64,000 bases of DNA from Epiperipatus broadwayi. Its lineage: Eukaryota > Onychophora > Udeonychophora > Euonychophora > Peripatidae. The position numbers and the translations under genes were made by a program. Each line of letters starts with the position of its first letter. The first letter of the stretch is position 1. Under the pieces are notes generated by a model. It saw only the letters and a list, made by a program, of their open reading frames with translations, ran no database searches and had not been told where the DNA came from. Positions 13,052 to 23,281 of the stretch are shown in pieces. Location of the stretch: contig JAQFVV010006221.1 in NCBI GenBank assembly GCA_028023455.1, positions 10,468,825-10,532,824 of the forward strand. Direction: 5' to 3'.

Positions 13052-14109
13052 ATTGATTTTTTAAAATGGCTTGATTTAAATATAATTGCTGTTTTCAGGG
13101 ATAAGTGGTTTAGTATGAACAATGGATGGCCAATGGGTCTCCCACTGAGTGGTATAATGGCAAGTGTTGTACTTGACCATTATGAAAAGCTAATACTACC
13201 CACATTCTTCATGTCAACCCCACATATGATATACACACACTACATTGATGATACATTTATTGCAGCCCCAGAAGACATCATCACTAACCTTCACAATAGC
13301 CTCCAGAATAAAACTAAGCTTACTTTTACTACAACTTGGGAAAACAAAGACAAAGACCTTGACATATGTGTTAGTAAAAATAAAGATAAGCTGGACTACC
13401 AAATGGTAGTCAAACCTTTGGAAGTACGGGGTTTGACAAACCCTAATTCTTATGCGCCTCACTCCCATAAACTTGCAGCCCTTTCTTCATTCATGCTTAG
13501 GAACCATAACTTGTGCAAATACAAGGCAGATAAAATAAAAAACCTTATCAATTATATAACAGATTTAAGAAAAATTGGACACACTTATTCATCCAACAAC
13601 AGAAAAGTTAACAATTTTTTTTATAAAATAAACCACAACTACAAGAAAGAAATCAAACCAAGAATCTTAATTCCATACATTCACTCTACAGATAAAAGCC
13701 TCATCAATCAACTATCATGTGCATTGAAGTCACTTTCCATTCACCTCACAACACCAATAGACTGATAAATAATACCAAAGACAGGATCAAACCTGAACTC
13801 ACCCCTCAAGTTGTGTACAAATTCACCTGCCTCCAAAGAAATTGTATGGCAACATATTATGGAGAGACCAAAACTAACATTGCCACCAGAGTAGCTCAAC
13901 ACCAATACCTTTATAATAGAACCAAAACAAAGTTTGAAGGTAATTCTATTTTTTTCAAGCATGAGAGAAACACTGGACATGTTTTTCTACCTACCACAGA
14001 CAGTGTCATTTGCTCTGAAACAAACGACACCAAACGTAAAGTTAGGGAAGCTTACTTCATTGTGGGTGACCATCAACAGAAGAGAGGCCTGCTATTCCCT
14101 ATCTCGTAA
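13052..14109 (+). pseudogene. PLE reverse transcriptase/GIY-YIG fragment, right (inverted) copy
   Basis: The plus-strand frame to 13765 repeats the left-copy protein, including GLPLSGIMASVV and the aspartate pair in YIDDTF. A frameshift near 13720 moves the reading to another frame (13717-14109) with the GIY-YIG part (VVYKFTC, YYGET, RVAQHQ). A residue pair is missing around 13349 relative to the left copy. The protein start is missing because the copy is truncated at 13052, the head-to-head junction. The high nucleotide identity with the left copy in inverted orientation would let the transcript fold into a hairpin of about 1.2 kb. Confidence 0.9.
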
Positions 14110-14299
14110 ATGTTTCATGTAACATCTGCACATAAATTTGCATAATTTTACAGCTAATAATAGACTAAGTCGCCATGAATATGGGACTGTAAACTGTCCC
14201 AAAAGTGCTTGGTGGTAAATTTTAATAATTCACTGACAATTAATAGCTTCATTATCTTTGCACAGAGCACATATATATATTAATTTATATAATTCTTGA

Positions 14300-15580
14300 T
14301 AGAAGTCTTCTACCCATTTCATGATGTCATCTCTCTTTTTAGTAATACTCCATCTTTTTTCTTATTGCAGATATAAAATTCCTACTAATACCAAAATGTT
14401 GTTTATATTCTTGAAACTTTTATTCTCTTCTACAGCTTTCCTTGCTAGTTCACAGTTATACTTTCTTATATCATTTTCAACTTTTTTTCGCACCATTTTA
14501 CAGAATTCGAGGTATCCAATTCTTTTTAGTGCATCATTTTTGTATATCATCATATTCCTTCTTTTCTTCAAAATAAATTCTCTAGCCTCAGTAGAAATTT
14601 TATTGGCCAATTGCTTTTTTACCAGCTATCATTCTTGCAGTTTTTAAAAGTGCATCACTTATTTTTATACTAATTTCATTCAAATCTGAATCATGTTCAA
14701 AATCCATTAATACTTGAAACCAATTTATAAGTTATAATTTAAATTCTTTAGAGTGTTTCTGAATATTAAGAATATCAATTGTAAATATTGTTTTTCTTAA
14801 TAATTTTTGTCTCTCTAGTTTTGTATTAACATGTATTTTATATCTTACTAATCGATGATCACTTCTTGTGTTAAATTTATTAAGAACATTACAATCTTGA
14901 AATATGTATTTTCTGTTAGTCAAAATATAATCCCATTCTGCTGTATCTTCATTTGGATGCTTCCATATCCATTTCCTTTTAACATTTTTTTCAAAAAAAA
15001 GAATTCATAATATAAAGTTTTTCTTTTTCAGCATATTCCACAAGTCAATGACCTCTCTCATTTCTATTACCATAACAAAAATTACTTACAGCACTTTCAT
15101 CTTTCATTTGTTTATCAATTCTAGCATTAATGTCTTCCATAACAATTTTAAAATGTTGTTTACTCTGATCAAAAGCCTTTTGTACATCCATATAAAAATC
15201 TTCTACTACCTCATCACTATGAAAACTTGTTGGGGCATAAACCTGAATCATCTGTATTTGGTATCTGCTATTAATTTTGTATAACTAATCTTGTCACTCT
15301 GTCCGATACATCATCAATCTCCACAATGTTGTTCTTCCACTTTTTATTTATAATGAATTCTACTCCACTTGTATTTTCAATATTTGTGCCTTTATAGTAG
15401 AGTATATGTCCGTCCACTTTTTAAATCAATTATCTCTTCACCATTTCTTCTAACTTCACAAAGTCCAATAATGTCCCATTTAATATGAGACAGTTCTTCT
15501 AATTCTTGCAATCTTCCTTCACTTGAAAGTGATCTGCAGTTGTAAGTACCTAAATAAAAAGTCATCATCAAATGGCAGAC
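14300..15580 (-). pseudogene. RTE endonuclease and N-terminal part of reverse transcriptase, copy 2
   Basis: Colinear with copy 1 from the PLE insertion point to the endonuclease start. Pieces seen: 14362-14610 (start of the reverse transcriptase region), 14732-14923 (end of endonuclease with SDHR), 15045-15251 (QVYAPTS; GDFNA altered to EDINA), 15392-15658 (TYNCRSL, CEVRR). At the endonuclease/RT boundary it has four T's where copy 1 has three and is open across the join, which shows that the ancestral element had a single ORF. Frameshifts elsewhere make it nonfunctional. Confidence 0.88.
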
Positions 15581-15601
15581 TGGGTCCACAATCTGGTGAT
15601 T

Positions 15602-15718
15602 AAACAATTCAAAATACAGCAAAACTCTCCATATAGTAGTGCCATCTTGTGCTAACACACTGTATTTTGCTGTATTTTGAATTGTTTAATAACAATTATT
15701 GCTAGTATGAGATAGTGA
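15602..15718. repeat. Small foldback inserted in RTE copy 2, F1-like end
   Basis: Flanked by an exact 17-bp direct repeat TCCACAATCTGGTGATT (15585-15601, 15719-15735). Inside, AAACAATTCAAAATACAGC is followed by a near-perfect inverted copy (15660-15690). The left side continues with AAAACTCTCCATATAGTAG, the F1 motif, and the right end TATGAGATAGTGATC resembles the F1 end. Interpreted as a severely truncated inverted pair of F1-type arms. Confidence 0.78.
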
Positions 15719-16138
15719 TCCACAATCTGGTGATTCTTAATACCCTCCACCTTCGGCCACCAATCACTGCCTTGGTTGGTGACTTTACAGCCTTCTGGGA
15801 ATAAAGGCCATGATTTATTTTTGTCTGTCATGATTGTATATATATATTGGAAAAATATTTATCATTTACACATACAATCATTCTGTCTTATCAGGCAACT
15901 GAGAAGAAAGACTATGGTGTTTCTTGATCTTAAAGTCAGAGGTAAAAAGCCAATAAACTCACCACACTGGTTTAATGTGTGTTGGTGAGCAGCCACATAG
16001 TAATAACTGCTGCAAGGACAAGAACATATGGAGTGGATATTAGGAATTTGCCCTGCTCCGTTCTTTTAAGGCCTCCAAGAGGGATCAAAGGATCTCCTTT
16101 CAGTTAATAGCAAATTCCTTTCTTTTTCCAAAGATGTG

Positions 16139-17204
16139 TGTGTATATGGTTTAATGAGAAAGAAAGTTATGTAAAAGAAAAATAAAGGAGAATATACTTT
16201 ATTGAATTTATATGAAGAGAATATTATATATTTTTAGAACATATATATTTTTAGAGAAAAAAAAGAATTTATTGTTGTTGCTAAAAAAATTTTTTTAATA
16301 ATGAAGATGATAATTTAAATATATACAAAAAAAAAAAAATTTGGATAATGTTTAAAATTTAAATAAATGGCGAAAAATATAAATAAGATTTTATATACAT
16401 AATTTTTATATTAAGAAAATTTATTAGTTTGTAAATAAAAGAAAACAAATCTATAATCGTCTTTATTAAATTTAATTTTTTTTAAAAAAAATTATAAAAT
16501 GAAACTATTATTTAAAGAGAATATTTGAATGAAATGTTCGTAACTCAAAGAATCACTTTGAAAAACTTCTGATTTGGAACATTAAACATTTAAAATATAC
16601 TACGTAAAGCAAAATAACTGTAATGTTGAGTCAAATACTTTAGGATTAAGTTGAAACTTAATGCAAAGGAGTAAATGTTTAAATAAAATTAACCCCAACC
16701 ATCATTAGAAAGTCAAAACTTCTCTTTTGAAAATTCTATCTCCCAAAATAATCATTAGGTAAGGAATGGAATAATGTTATGTGACTTTAAAAAAAACATT
16801 TCTAAATGGATTCCTAAACATTATTATTATATTTCATTATTGTGCAATTTTTAAAAAGAATAAAGACAAAAAAGACAAAAAGAAAAAATTAAATATTTTA
16901 AATCAGAACATAGTTGTGCATGTTTTAAAGAAATAAAGATAACATGAATCTGATAATAAGAAAAAAAGTGTTAACATGTATTTAATAATTATTATTTTAT
17001 GTAACATATTTATAATGAAATAATTTTAAATGCTTTTATAAATGTAAGATAGATGAATAATTAAGCAATTATCCAGCAATTATATTTTTGAAATAGGATT
17101 GATAAACTTTTGATCTATAAGTTTTGTTTATTTCTAATTCTGAAGAGTCTCATAGAATAAGATGACATTTCAGTTTGTCAACTCTCTATATTAAAGATTC
17201 CAAT
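16139..17204. other. A+T-rich noncoding stretch
   Basis: Poly-A and poly-T runs only; no ORF, inverted repeat or known family recognised. Confidence 0.55.
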
Positions 17205-17216
17205 ATATTATGTTAT

Positions 17217-17799
17217 CATACATCACATGATCACCATTTCTTATGTTTGCTCATAACTGTTATTGAACAGGCAAAACTCTCCATACAGTAGTGCCACTCA
17301 GTGCAAGCCAGAGTAATCAATGAATGCCAGAAGGCTTGTGCATAAAATCCCTATCTAGTGCCTACTCATCCAATATCTCTAGACTAGTTTCTGGCTTGTG
17401 GTCTTCATCGGTGAGGAGTCTTGGATCTGAGAGCACTGCGCCTAGATCTTAGGATCTAATGCAACACTCCAGCAGTCTCCTTTTATTTCTACTTAACTAC
17501 TATGAGAATAAAATTGAAACTACAATAATATTTTCAATCTAAGCTCATTAGTTTATATAGTCATATAGGTCTTAACTCAGTTGGAGGGTTGCATTAGATC
17601 CTAAGATTTATGTGTAGTGCTCTCATCCAAGGCTCCTCACTGATGAAACCACAAGCCAGAAACTAGTCTGGGCATATTGGATGAGTAGGAACTGGATAGG
17701 GGTTTTATGCACAAGCCTTCTGGCATCCATTGATTACTCTGGCTTGCACTGAGTGGCACTACTGTTTGGAGAGTTTTGCCTGTTTTAATATGTTTTCAT
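17217..17799. repeat. Foldback element, family F1, best-preserved pair
   Basis: Two inverted arms of roughly 200 bp or more (about 17260-17475 and 17585-17785) surround a short unique centre. Each arm holds, in outward order, the CTGATGA/GAAAC core, GGATGAGTAGG, a TCTGGCATCCATTGATTAC block, and GGAGAGTTTTGCCTG. The left arm continues to CATCACATGATCACC. Imperfect 12-bp direct repeats ATATTATGTTAT (17205-17216) and ATATTATCTTAT (17800-17811) may be the target duplication. No coding capacity. Confidence 0.82.
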
Positions 17800-18631
17800 A
17801 TATTATCTTATGTGGCAAAAAAATGCACTCCTTAACATATTTGTAGTCAAAAGAAAGCATCAGAAATGTCTTAATGCACAAGAATGGTCATTAACTATAT
17901 ATTGTTACAACAGGCATGAAAAATCAGTGTCAACCCTTAGTAAGTGAGAAAATATGTGAATGTGCTGAGAAATAGTATGCATATATTACTTATCACATTT
18001 ATTTTTTCATATAAAAATGAATGAATGAGAAATTAATTGGATACTAAAGAAAACATGAGTGACTATAACTTTTTTTTTTACTATTTTTCACCTAATGTAT
18101 TTCATGAGTCAGAATTAATTAACCTGTTTTGTGCATTTAGAAATGGTTAATTAAAAAGGCAAGGTAGAAGATTTACAGTATTTTCTTATTATTCTAATTA
18201 ATTTTATTACATGGTGGTAATCTCATGCAGTCATTGATTGACATAGTTCCAGGCATAAGTGTGCATGATAAAATGCAATTTCAGATTTTTATTTATATTT
18301 CTTCTCTCTACTTTACATGGTGTTCAATATCAAAAGAAAGAGCTATGATTTATTTGTCATTTTCTTCATCATTTGAGCATATTTTATTTTCAGAGAGATT
18401 ATTCTTTTTAGTCATAAGCATTATGAATACTTAATTTTTTTTCAATTAATTATTACTTGTCAATTTTGAGATATTATATCCATGAAAATGTAGAGTATTT
18501 AAGATGCATTTGAAATAACATCAGATTATTAATCTTACTATTTGCAAATATAAATCAATACTCACATAGAAAAGAGTGCAATGTTTTCCACATACTTCCA
18601 TTATAATATAATCACAATATATTATAATATT

Positions 18632-18886
18632 CACATGATCACTATCTTCCATGCTTGCTCATAACTGTTGTTAAAATAGGCAAAACTCTCCAACAGTAGT
18701 GCCACTCTAAGCAAGACAGAGTAATCAATGGATGCCAGAAGGCTTGTGCATAAAATCCCTACCTATTGCCTATTCATCCAATATCCCTAAACTAGTTTCT
18801 GGCTTATGGCCTTCGTCAGTGAGGAGCCTTGGATCTGAGAGCACTGCACCTCGATTTTATTGGATGAATAGGCACTAGATAGGGAT
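18632..18886. repeat. Foldback element, family F1, strongly asymmetric
   Basis: A complete left arm starts CACATGATCACTATC and runs through the core (CTGACGA and GAAAC on the minus strand). It is followed by only about 35 bp of inverted right arm ending ACTAGATAGGGA. Exact 14-bp direct repeats TATATTATAATATT (18618-18631, 18887-18900) flank it; they are A+T-only, but the boundaries coincide with the element ends. Confidence 0.78.
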
Positions 18887-18900
18887 TATATTATAATATT

Positions 18901-19346
18901 ATTATTTTATATAATATATTATAGGAATTAATCTAGTAATGGATTCATTCTAAATCCTAAAGATGTTATTAAAATCAAAAAATTACTTTAAAAAATAAGA
19001 AATAAATATTCAAAATTAAATATTAAAATAAATTACGATAAATCTGAACTGTAAAAGTAAAAATAAATAAAAGTTAATCTAATAGGTCGATTGATAATGT
19101 TTACACATAGTTACCAGATTAATAAATGACCGAATTGTAATTATTATAAATATAATACACATTATCTATTCAGTCATTTTTAAGTACAGTGTTTGAAACT
19201 CATTAAGCTTAAAAATTCAGGAAGAAGCACGGATGATGTGAAACATTCACAATGATATATACATATTAATTTATTTTAAAAATGAAAGTAAAATAATTTC
19301 TTTTAGAGATTTTTTTTTGTAAGTTTATGTGTATAATAACATAAAC
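18901..19346. other. A+T-rich noncoding stretch
   Basis: No recognisable feature seen. Confidence 0.5.
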
Positions 19347-19361
19347 AAAATACATGGATTG

Positions 19362-19647
19362 AGATATTATTTTATATAGCGCAATGTTTTTTTATGTAGT
19401 AGTAATATTAGCGATTAAGCCAATGCACATGCGCTTTAAAGATAAATTATAAATGAATACTCTCAATTTTTCCAGACACGAGATATAGTATTTTAGAAAG
19501 AATGGAATGAATCACCCATGCTTTCGACTCAAACGTTTATGTGTGTATAGGCAAATCTTAAGTGTGTGGAAATAAGAGCGTGAGGTGTTAAACGATCACT
19601 TTAAATTACATTTATCTTTAAAGCGCATGTGCATTGGCTTAATCGCT
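19362..19647. repeat. Foldback element with perfect 39-bp arms and 15-bp flanking duplication
   Basis: The arm at 19409-19447 (starting TAGCGATTAAGCCAATGC) is repeated without mismatch in inverted orientation at 19610-19648. Exact direct repeats AAAATACATGGATTG lie at 19347-19361 and 19648-19662. The left duplication is 47 bp outside its arm, while the right one touches its arm, so one side carries extra unpaired terminal sequence. No ORF and no hammerhead core seen. Confidence 0.8.
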
Positions 19648-19662
19648 AAAATACATGGATTG

Positions 19663-20633
19663 TAAAATGTAAAAAAGTATAAACAGATTTTTTTTAAATA
19701 ATTTTTTTAAATTAAATATTTAAATATGTATGATATCAATTGTGTGAAAGAGAACCATAAATATATGAAATATAAAAAGATGAGTTTGGAAAATGCCACT
19801 TGATTGTTCAACAGTAAAAATACTAAATCGGACCTGAAATTGAATTTCAAAGAAAAAAAATATTTGCAATTAGAGTATAATCGTAATGCATTTAAATTGA
19901 CTTAATTAAACCAAAAATTTGAAAGCAACTGCTAATTAAATATATATAAAAGCAATTTAGCAAAAGCAAAAATGTAGGTTTTTAAGTTATGAAAAACATG
20001 TTTTGATCATATATCAAAACAGACAACACAATTTTCAATAAAGAGAGTTAGATCATTTTTGGAGTTTATTTAAAATGCAGATAAGTGTTTGAACGAAATT
20101 AAGTCACATGATTTTATATTATAGAGATGGACCACCTCTAAATCTTTATCATAAGATGGAAAAAAAATGTATGTAAAAAAGGATAGTCATGAAGTACTTT
20201 TCAGTGTTTTTTCAATTGGATAATTTTCAACATGAGGTATTGAGTCCCTGTCAGAAGACTACCATTTCTTACAGGACAAAGGTAATGTCTTTATAATAGT
20301 TATTCTTCTGTCTTTTTATATTTTATTCCTATTGCTCAAAAGTTTGTCTAGATTGGTGATATGCCAAAAGATCTAGATAAAAATAATTAAAATATTCCAG
20401 AGTTTGAGATCAAGTAGTTAATGCCAGCCAAATTTGGAAATATGGAAATTAATATTTATTTATGAATGAACAAAACATAAAGAACATTTTATGAAGGTAT
20501 TAATAGACTTTTATGCAGAGCTAATTATATAGTTTGCACTAAATTCTGGGATTTGTAGCTTATTCACTTTATCAAATTCACAGTAAAAACTTTCACTATA
20601 TACACACATGCACACACACACACACATGTATAT
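19663..20633. other. A+T-rich noncoding stretch
   Basis: No ORF or family recognised. A short (CA)n run lies at 20610-20626. Confidence 0.5.
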
Positions 20634-20707
20634 ATAAGGGACATAGACTTTCAATCCCCTACAGCTATTCAATCCATCTTATACAACTGATACACATACA
20701 TGTGAAA

Positions 20708-20772
20708 AATATAAATGACCTCCAACATACATTACTTCATGCTGAAGCAGCACTCATCAGTTGGTCCAAAAC
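20708..20772 (-). ncRNA. Degenerate hammerhead ribozyme motif (old subfamily)
   Basis: On the minus strand GGACCAACTGATGA is followed by a TGCTG/CAGCA stem II and then GAAG, a change in the invariant GAAA, then TGTTGG. The ACCAA/TTGG stem I pairing persists. Probably inactive. Confidence 0.55.
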
Positions 20773-22088
20773 TCATATATACAATGAATGATCAGTTTAT
20801 ATTAAGATAGCAAATCTTCAAACTTTAATGGATAAGCTTCAATCTTCACTCTCCAACTTTTCAGCCATCCATATCATTGAAATTCTGAAGATTAAATGCT
20901 CAAAGCCCTTGATAATGTTAATATTATTGTATTATTGTCATACTCATATTGATCTTAAATCAATCTCACACCTGGGCCTTAATCTGTCCATTTAATTATA
21001 CAGAAAAGGGTGGACAGAATACAGGATGAATATGTAATATTTAAATACATGTATATTTTCTATACTAAACTTAATGTAATTATAAAGGACTTGAATTCAG
21101 ATTTTTAAACCCCCTAAAGCTATCCAATTCAACTTATACAACTGATATACATGAACACATATATGTGATAAAGATAAATGACCTCCAACATACTTATTCA
21201 GTTGGCCCAGATCACAATCTTCCCTCATATATACAATCAGTGCTCAGTTTATATCAAGAAAAAACATCTTCAAACTTTAATGGACAAGCTTCAATCTTCC
21301 CCATTCTTCAACTTTTCAGCTATCCATTTCACTAAAAATCTAAAAATAAAATGCTCAAACCCCTCGATGATGCCAATATTTTTGAGATATCCATGTTGAG
21401 CTTAAGTCAATCTGACCCCTCACACATAGGAACTTAGCATGTCCATTTAATTATACGTAGACTTTCATATCCCCTGAAACTATCTAATCCATCTTATACA
21501 AACAATACACATGACCACTTACATGTGAAAAAGATAAATAATCTCCAATATTCAAATTCTGTGCTGAAACAGCCCTCATCTCTTTGTCCAGATCACCTTT
21601 TCCCATACATACATACATGCATACATAAAATCAGTGCTCAGTTTATATTAAGGTAGCAAATCTTAATTTATGTTTTTTACATGTATGTGGTTATATGTGA
21701 TTGTGGTATAAGATGGATTGGATAGCTGTAGAGGATTTGAAAGTCTGAGTTCAAGCCCCATATAATTACATTAAGTTTAGTATAGAAAATATACATGTAT
21801 TTAAATATTACATATTCATTCTGTATTCTGCCTCTCCCACTTCAGTATGATTAAATAGACATAATAAAGTCTTATGTGTGAGAGGTTAGATTGGCTTAAG
21901 GTCAATATGGGTATGATAATAATATTGGCATCATCAAAGGTTATAAGCATTTCATCTTTCATCTTCAGATGTTAAATGCTGTGGATAGCTGAAAAGTTGG
22001 AGAGGGAAGAATATTGAAGCTTGTCTATTAAAGTTTAAAGATTTGCTAGCTTAATATAAACTGAGCGCTGGTTGAATATATGTGTGAG

Positions 22089-22150
22089 AGATGATTTGGG
22101 CCAACTGATGTGTGCTTATTCAGCATGAAAATAGTGGAGATTATTTATCT
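22089..22150 (+). ncRNA. Degenerate hammerhead ribozyme motif (old subfamily, plus strand)
   Basis: CCAACTGATGT (A9 changed to T), a TGCT...AGCA-like stem II, GAAA, then TGGAGATTATTTATCT. The loss of A9 makes activity unlikely, but the outer stem I halves AGATGAT and TTATCT are retained. Confidence 0.5.
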
Positions 22151-23157
22151 TTTTCACATGTATGTGGTCATGTGTATTGGTTTTATAAAATGGATTGGAT
22201 ACCTTTAGAGAGTTTGAATATCTGAGTTCAGATCCTCTATAATTACATTAAGTTTAGTATAGAAATATACATATATTTAAATATTATATATATATATAAA
22301 TATTCCAATACTTCCACAAATACTTCAGTTTTTCTCTTAAAACTCATTTTCTTTAAATCAATTTATTAGCATTAATGGAAATACCCATTTCAAATATACT
22401 ATATATAAGTTCCAAATAATTTTAATGGTAAAAATAATAAAACATGATGTAAAGGATAAAGAAAAATATGATTTTATTTATTTACCATTTAAATTGTCTT
22501 CTTAAAAACTTGTATATAAAAAATAATAATTGAAAATAAGAAAATGCTTGGAAAAGAGATATTACATTGAATAATTTATTAAACAATACAAAGAAAATTT
22601 TTGATAGAAAGACTATTCCTGAAGTAGTCTATATTATTCATTGTTTTTCTAAAAAGGTCAGAATAGTTTGAAATTAAAAGAAAAAATAAATGTACAAAAA
22701 AGTAGGGTTAGAAATAAATATCTTAGTTCTGCTTTATATATCCATGAAAAAGATACAGGCCACACTTGAGAGAAATTAAATAAAAAGAAGAATTAAAAAA
22801 TCTTTATTATTAAAAATTTATGATTGTAAAGCAATTAACTTATTTAAAATTTCTTTTAATATTAAGGGTGTATAGGAAGTAAGTGGAATTGTGGGTAACA
22901 TTTAGTTTAAATTAGTTATTTTGTAGTTCTTTACACTTGAAAAGTCTGTTTGTAACAGTGAATCATTGCTAGTGTTTTAGAGTTTATTTTCTTATCTAGT
23001 CTGGTTGAGTTGTGAATTTGAGATAATTTTGATTATTTATTGATTAGTTTAGTTTTATGCTTATATATATAAAGACATATTTTGCAGGTTCATCTGTGTT
23101 AAAAATTTTAAATATTGAAATACCGATGTTTCGACTTGATCATATATATATATATAT

Positions 23158-23281
23158 AAACACAGAATTACTTCTCTATAAAACTGCTTTATTATTTCAA
23201 CCAGCAGACTGGTTTTCATCAGAAAAACAGACTGCTGATTAAAATATTAAAGCAGTTTTATAGAGAAGTAATTCTGTGTTT
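23158..23281. repeat. Foldback element H3 with hammerhead-like core, between AT runs
   Basis: An arm of about 50 bp, AACACAGAATTACTTCTC inward, at 23158-23209 is repeated inverted at 23229-23281. The centre is 20 bases. Both arms have the same outward end. An AT-rich direct repeat (TCATATATATATATATAT near 23139 and 23329) may be a duplication, but it is microsatellite sequence and uncertain. Confidence 0.75.
23180..23228 (-). ncRNA. Candidate hammerhead ribozyme in H3
   Basis: Minus strand: CTGATGA (23216-23222), a six-pair stem II AACCAG/CTGGTT with a TCTG loop, and GAAA (23195-23198). The potential two-pair stem III and an AUA triplet follow at once. Stem I is short (T/A pairs plus one G-U). 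The opposite arm is truncated inside the motif. Confidence 0.55.

Larger units (their letters stand above)
11164..14285. mobile_element. Head-to-head pair of Penelope-like element copies inside RTE copy 2
   Basis: A minus-strand PLE copy (11164-13051) abuts a plus-strand copy (13052-14285). Their 3' ends point outward, and the right copy starts internally at the position homologous to 12438. The whole block is bounded by one exact 14-bp duplication TATATAATTCTTGA (11150-11163, 14286-14299) which is single-copy in the intact RTE element, so it inserted as one event or as an event later extended. Both outer ends contain the same GTGCTTGG(C/T)GGTAAATTTTA tail. The left end carries about 37 extra bases beyond that tail. 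Confidence 0.93.
9636..16129 (-). mobile_element. RTE-clade retrotransposon, copy 2, interrupted by nested insertions
   Basis: Same family and orientation as copy 1 and colinear with it from the GAT-rich 3' end to the 5' end. Bounded by a 9-bp direct repeat AAAGATGTG (9627-9635 and 16130-16138). A PLE pair (11164-14285) sits in the reverse transcriptase region and a small foldback (15602-15718) in the 5' noncoding region. Copy 2 also has about 80 bp of 5' sequence absent from copy 1 between two CTGGG repeats near 15580 and 15797. Multiple frameshifts and stops show it is older than copy 1 and inactive. Confidence 0.92.
20634..22280. repeat. Old, diverged hammerhead-repeat cluster (family H, subfamily old)
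   Basis: Three decayed monomers on the minus strand start near 20646, 21100 and 21468, each with CCCCT(A/G)(A/C)AGCTATCCAAT-like ends. They are followed by inverted plus-strand monomers from about 21665 to 22260. The two orientations meet near 21661-21665. Spacing of about 450 bp is close to the younger family at 24.7 kb. Shared blocks include the CATCAGTTGG core, TTTAATGGA(C/T)AAGCTTCAATC, and a conserved end ATTACATTAAGTTTAGTATAG. Deletions shorten the third monomer. Confidence 0.78.

Noticed and set aside
11164-14285. Hammerhead ribozyme within the coding PLE copies
   Set aside because: I looked for CTGATGA and GAAA at the right spacing in both 3' regions and found none; the known PLE hammerhead location (repeat-like termini) may be missing because of truncation.
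17217-18886. Cut-and-paste MITEs
   Set aside because: The inverted arms look MITE-like, but flanking duplications of 12-17 bp and variable central truncation fit target-primed reverse transcription better.
22300-22370. CRISPR or bacterial features
   Set aside because: No spaced short direct repeats anywhere in the window; the content is plainly eukaryotic transposon-rich DNA.
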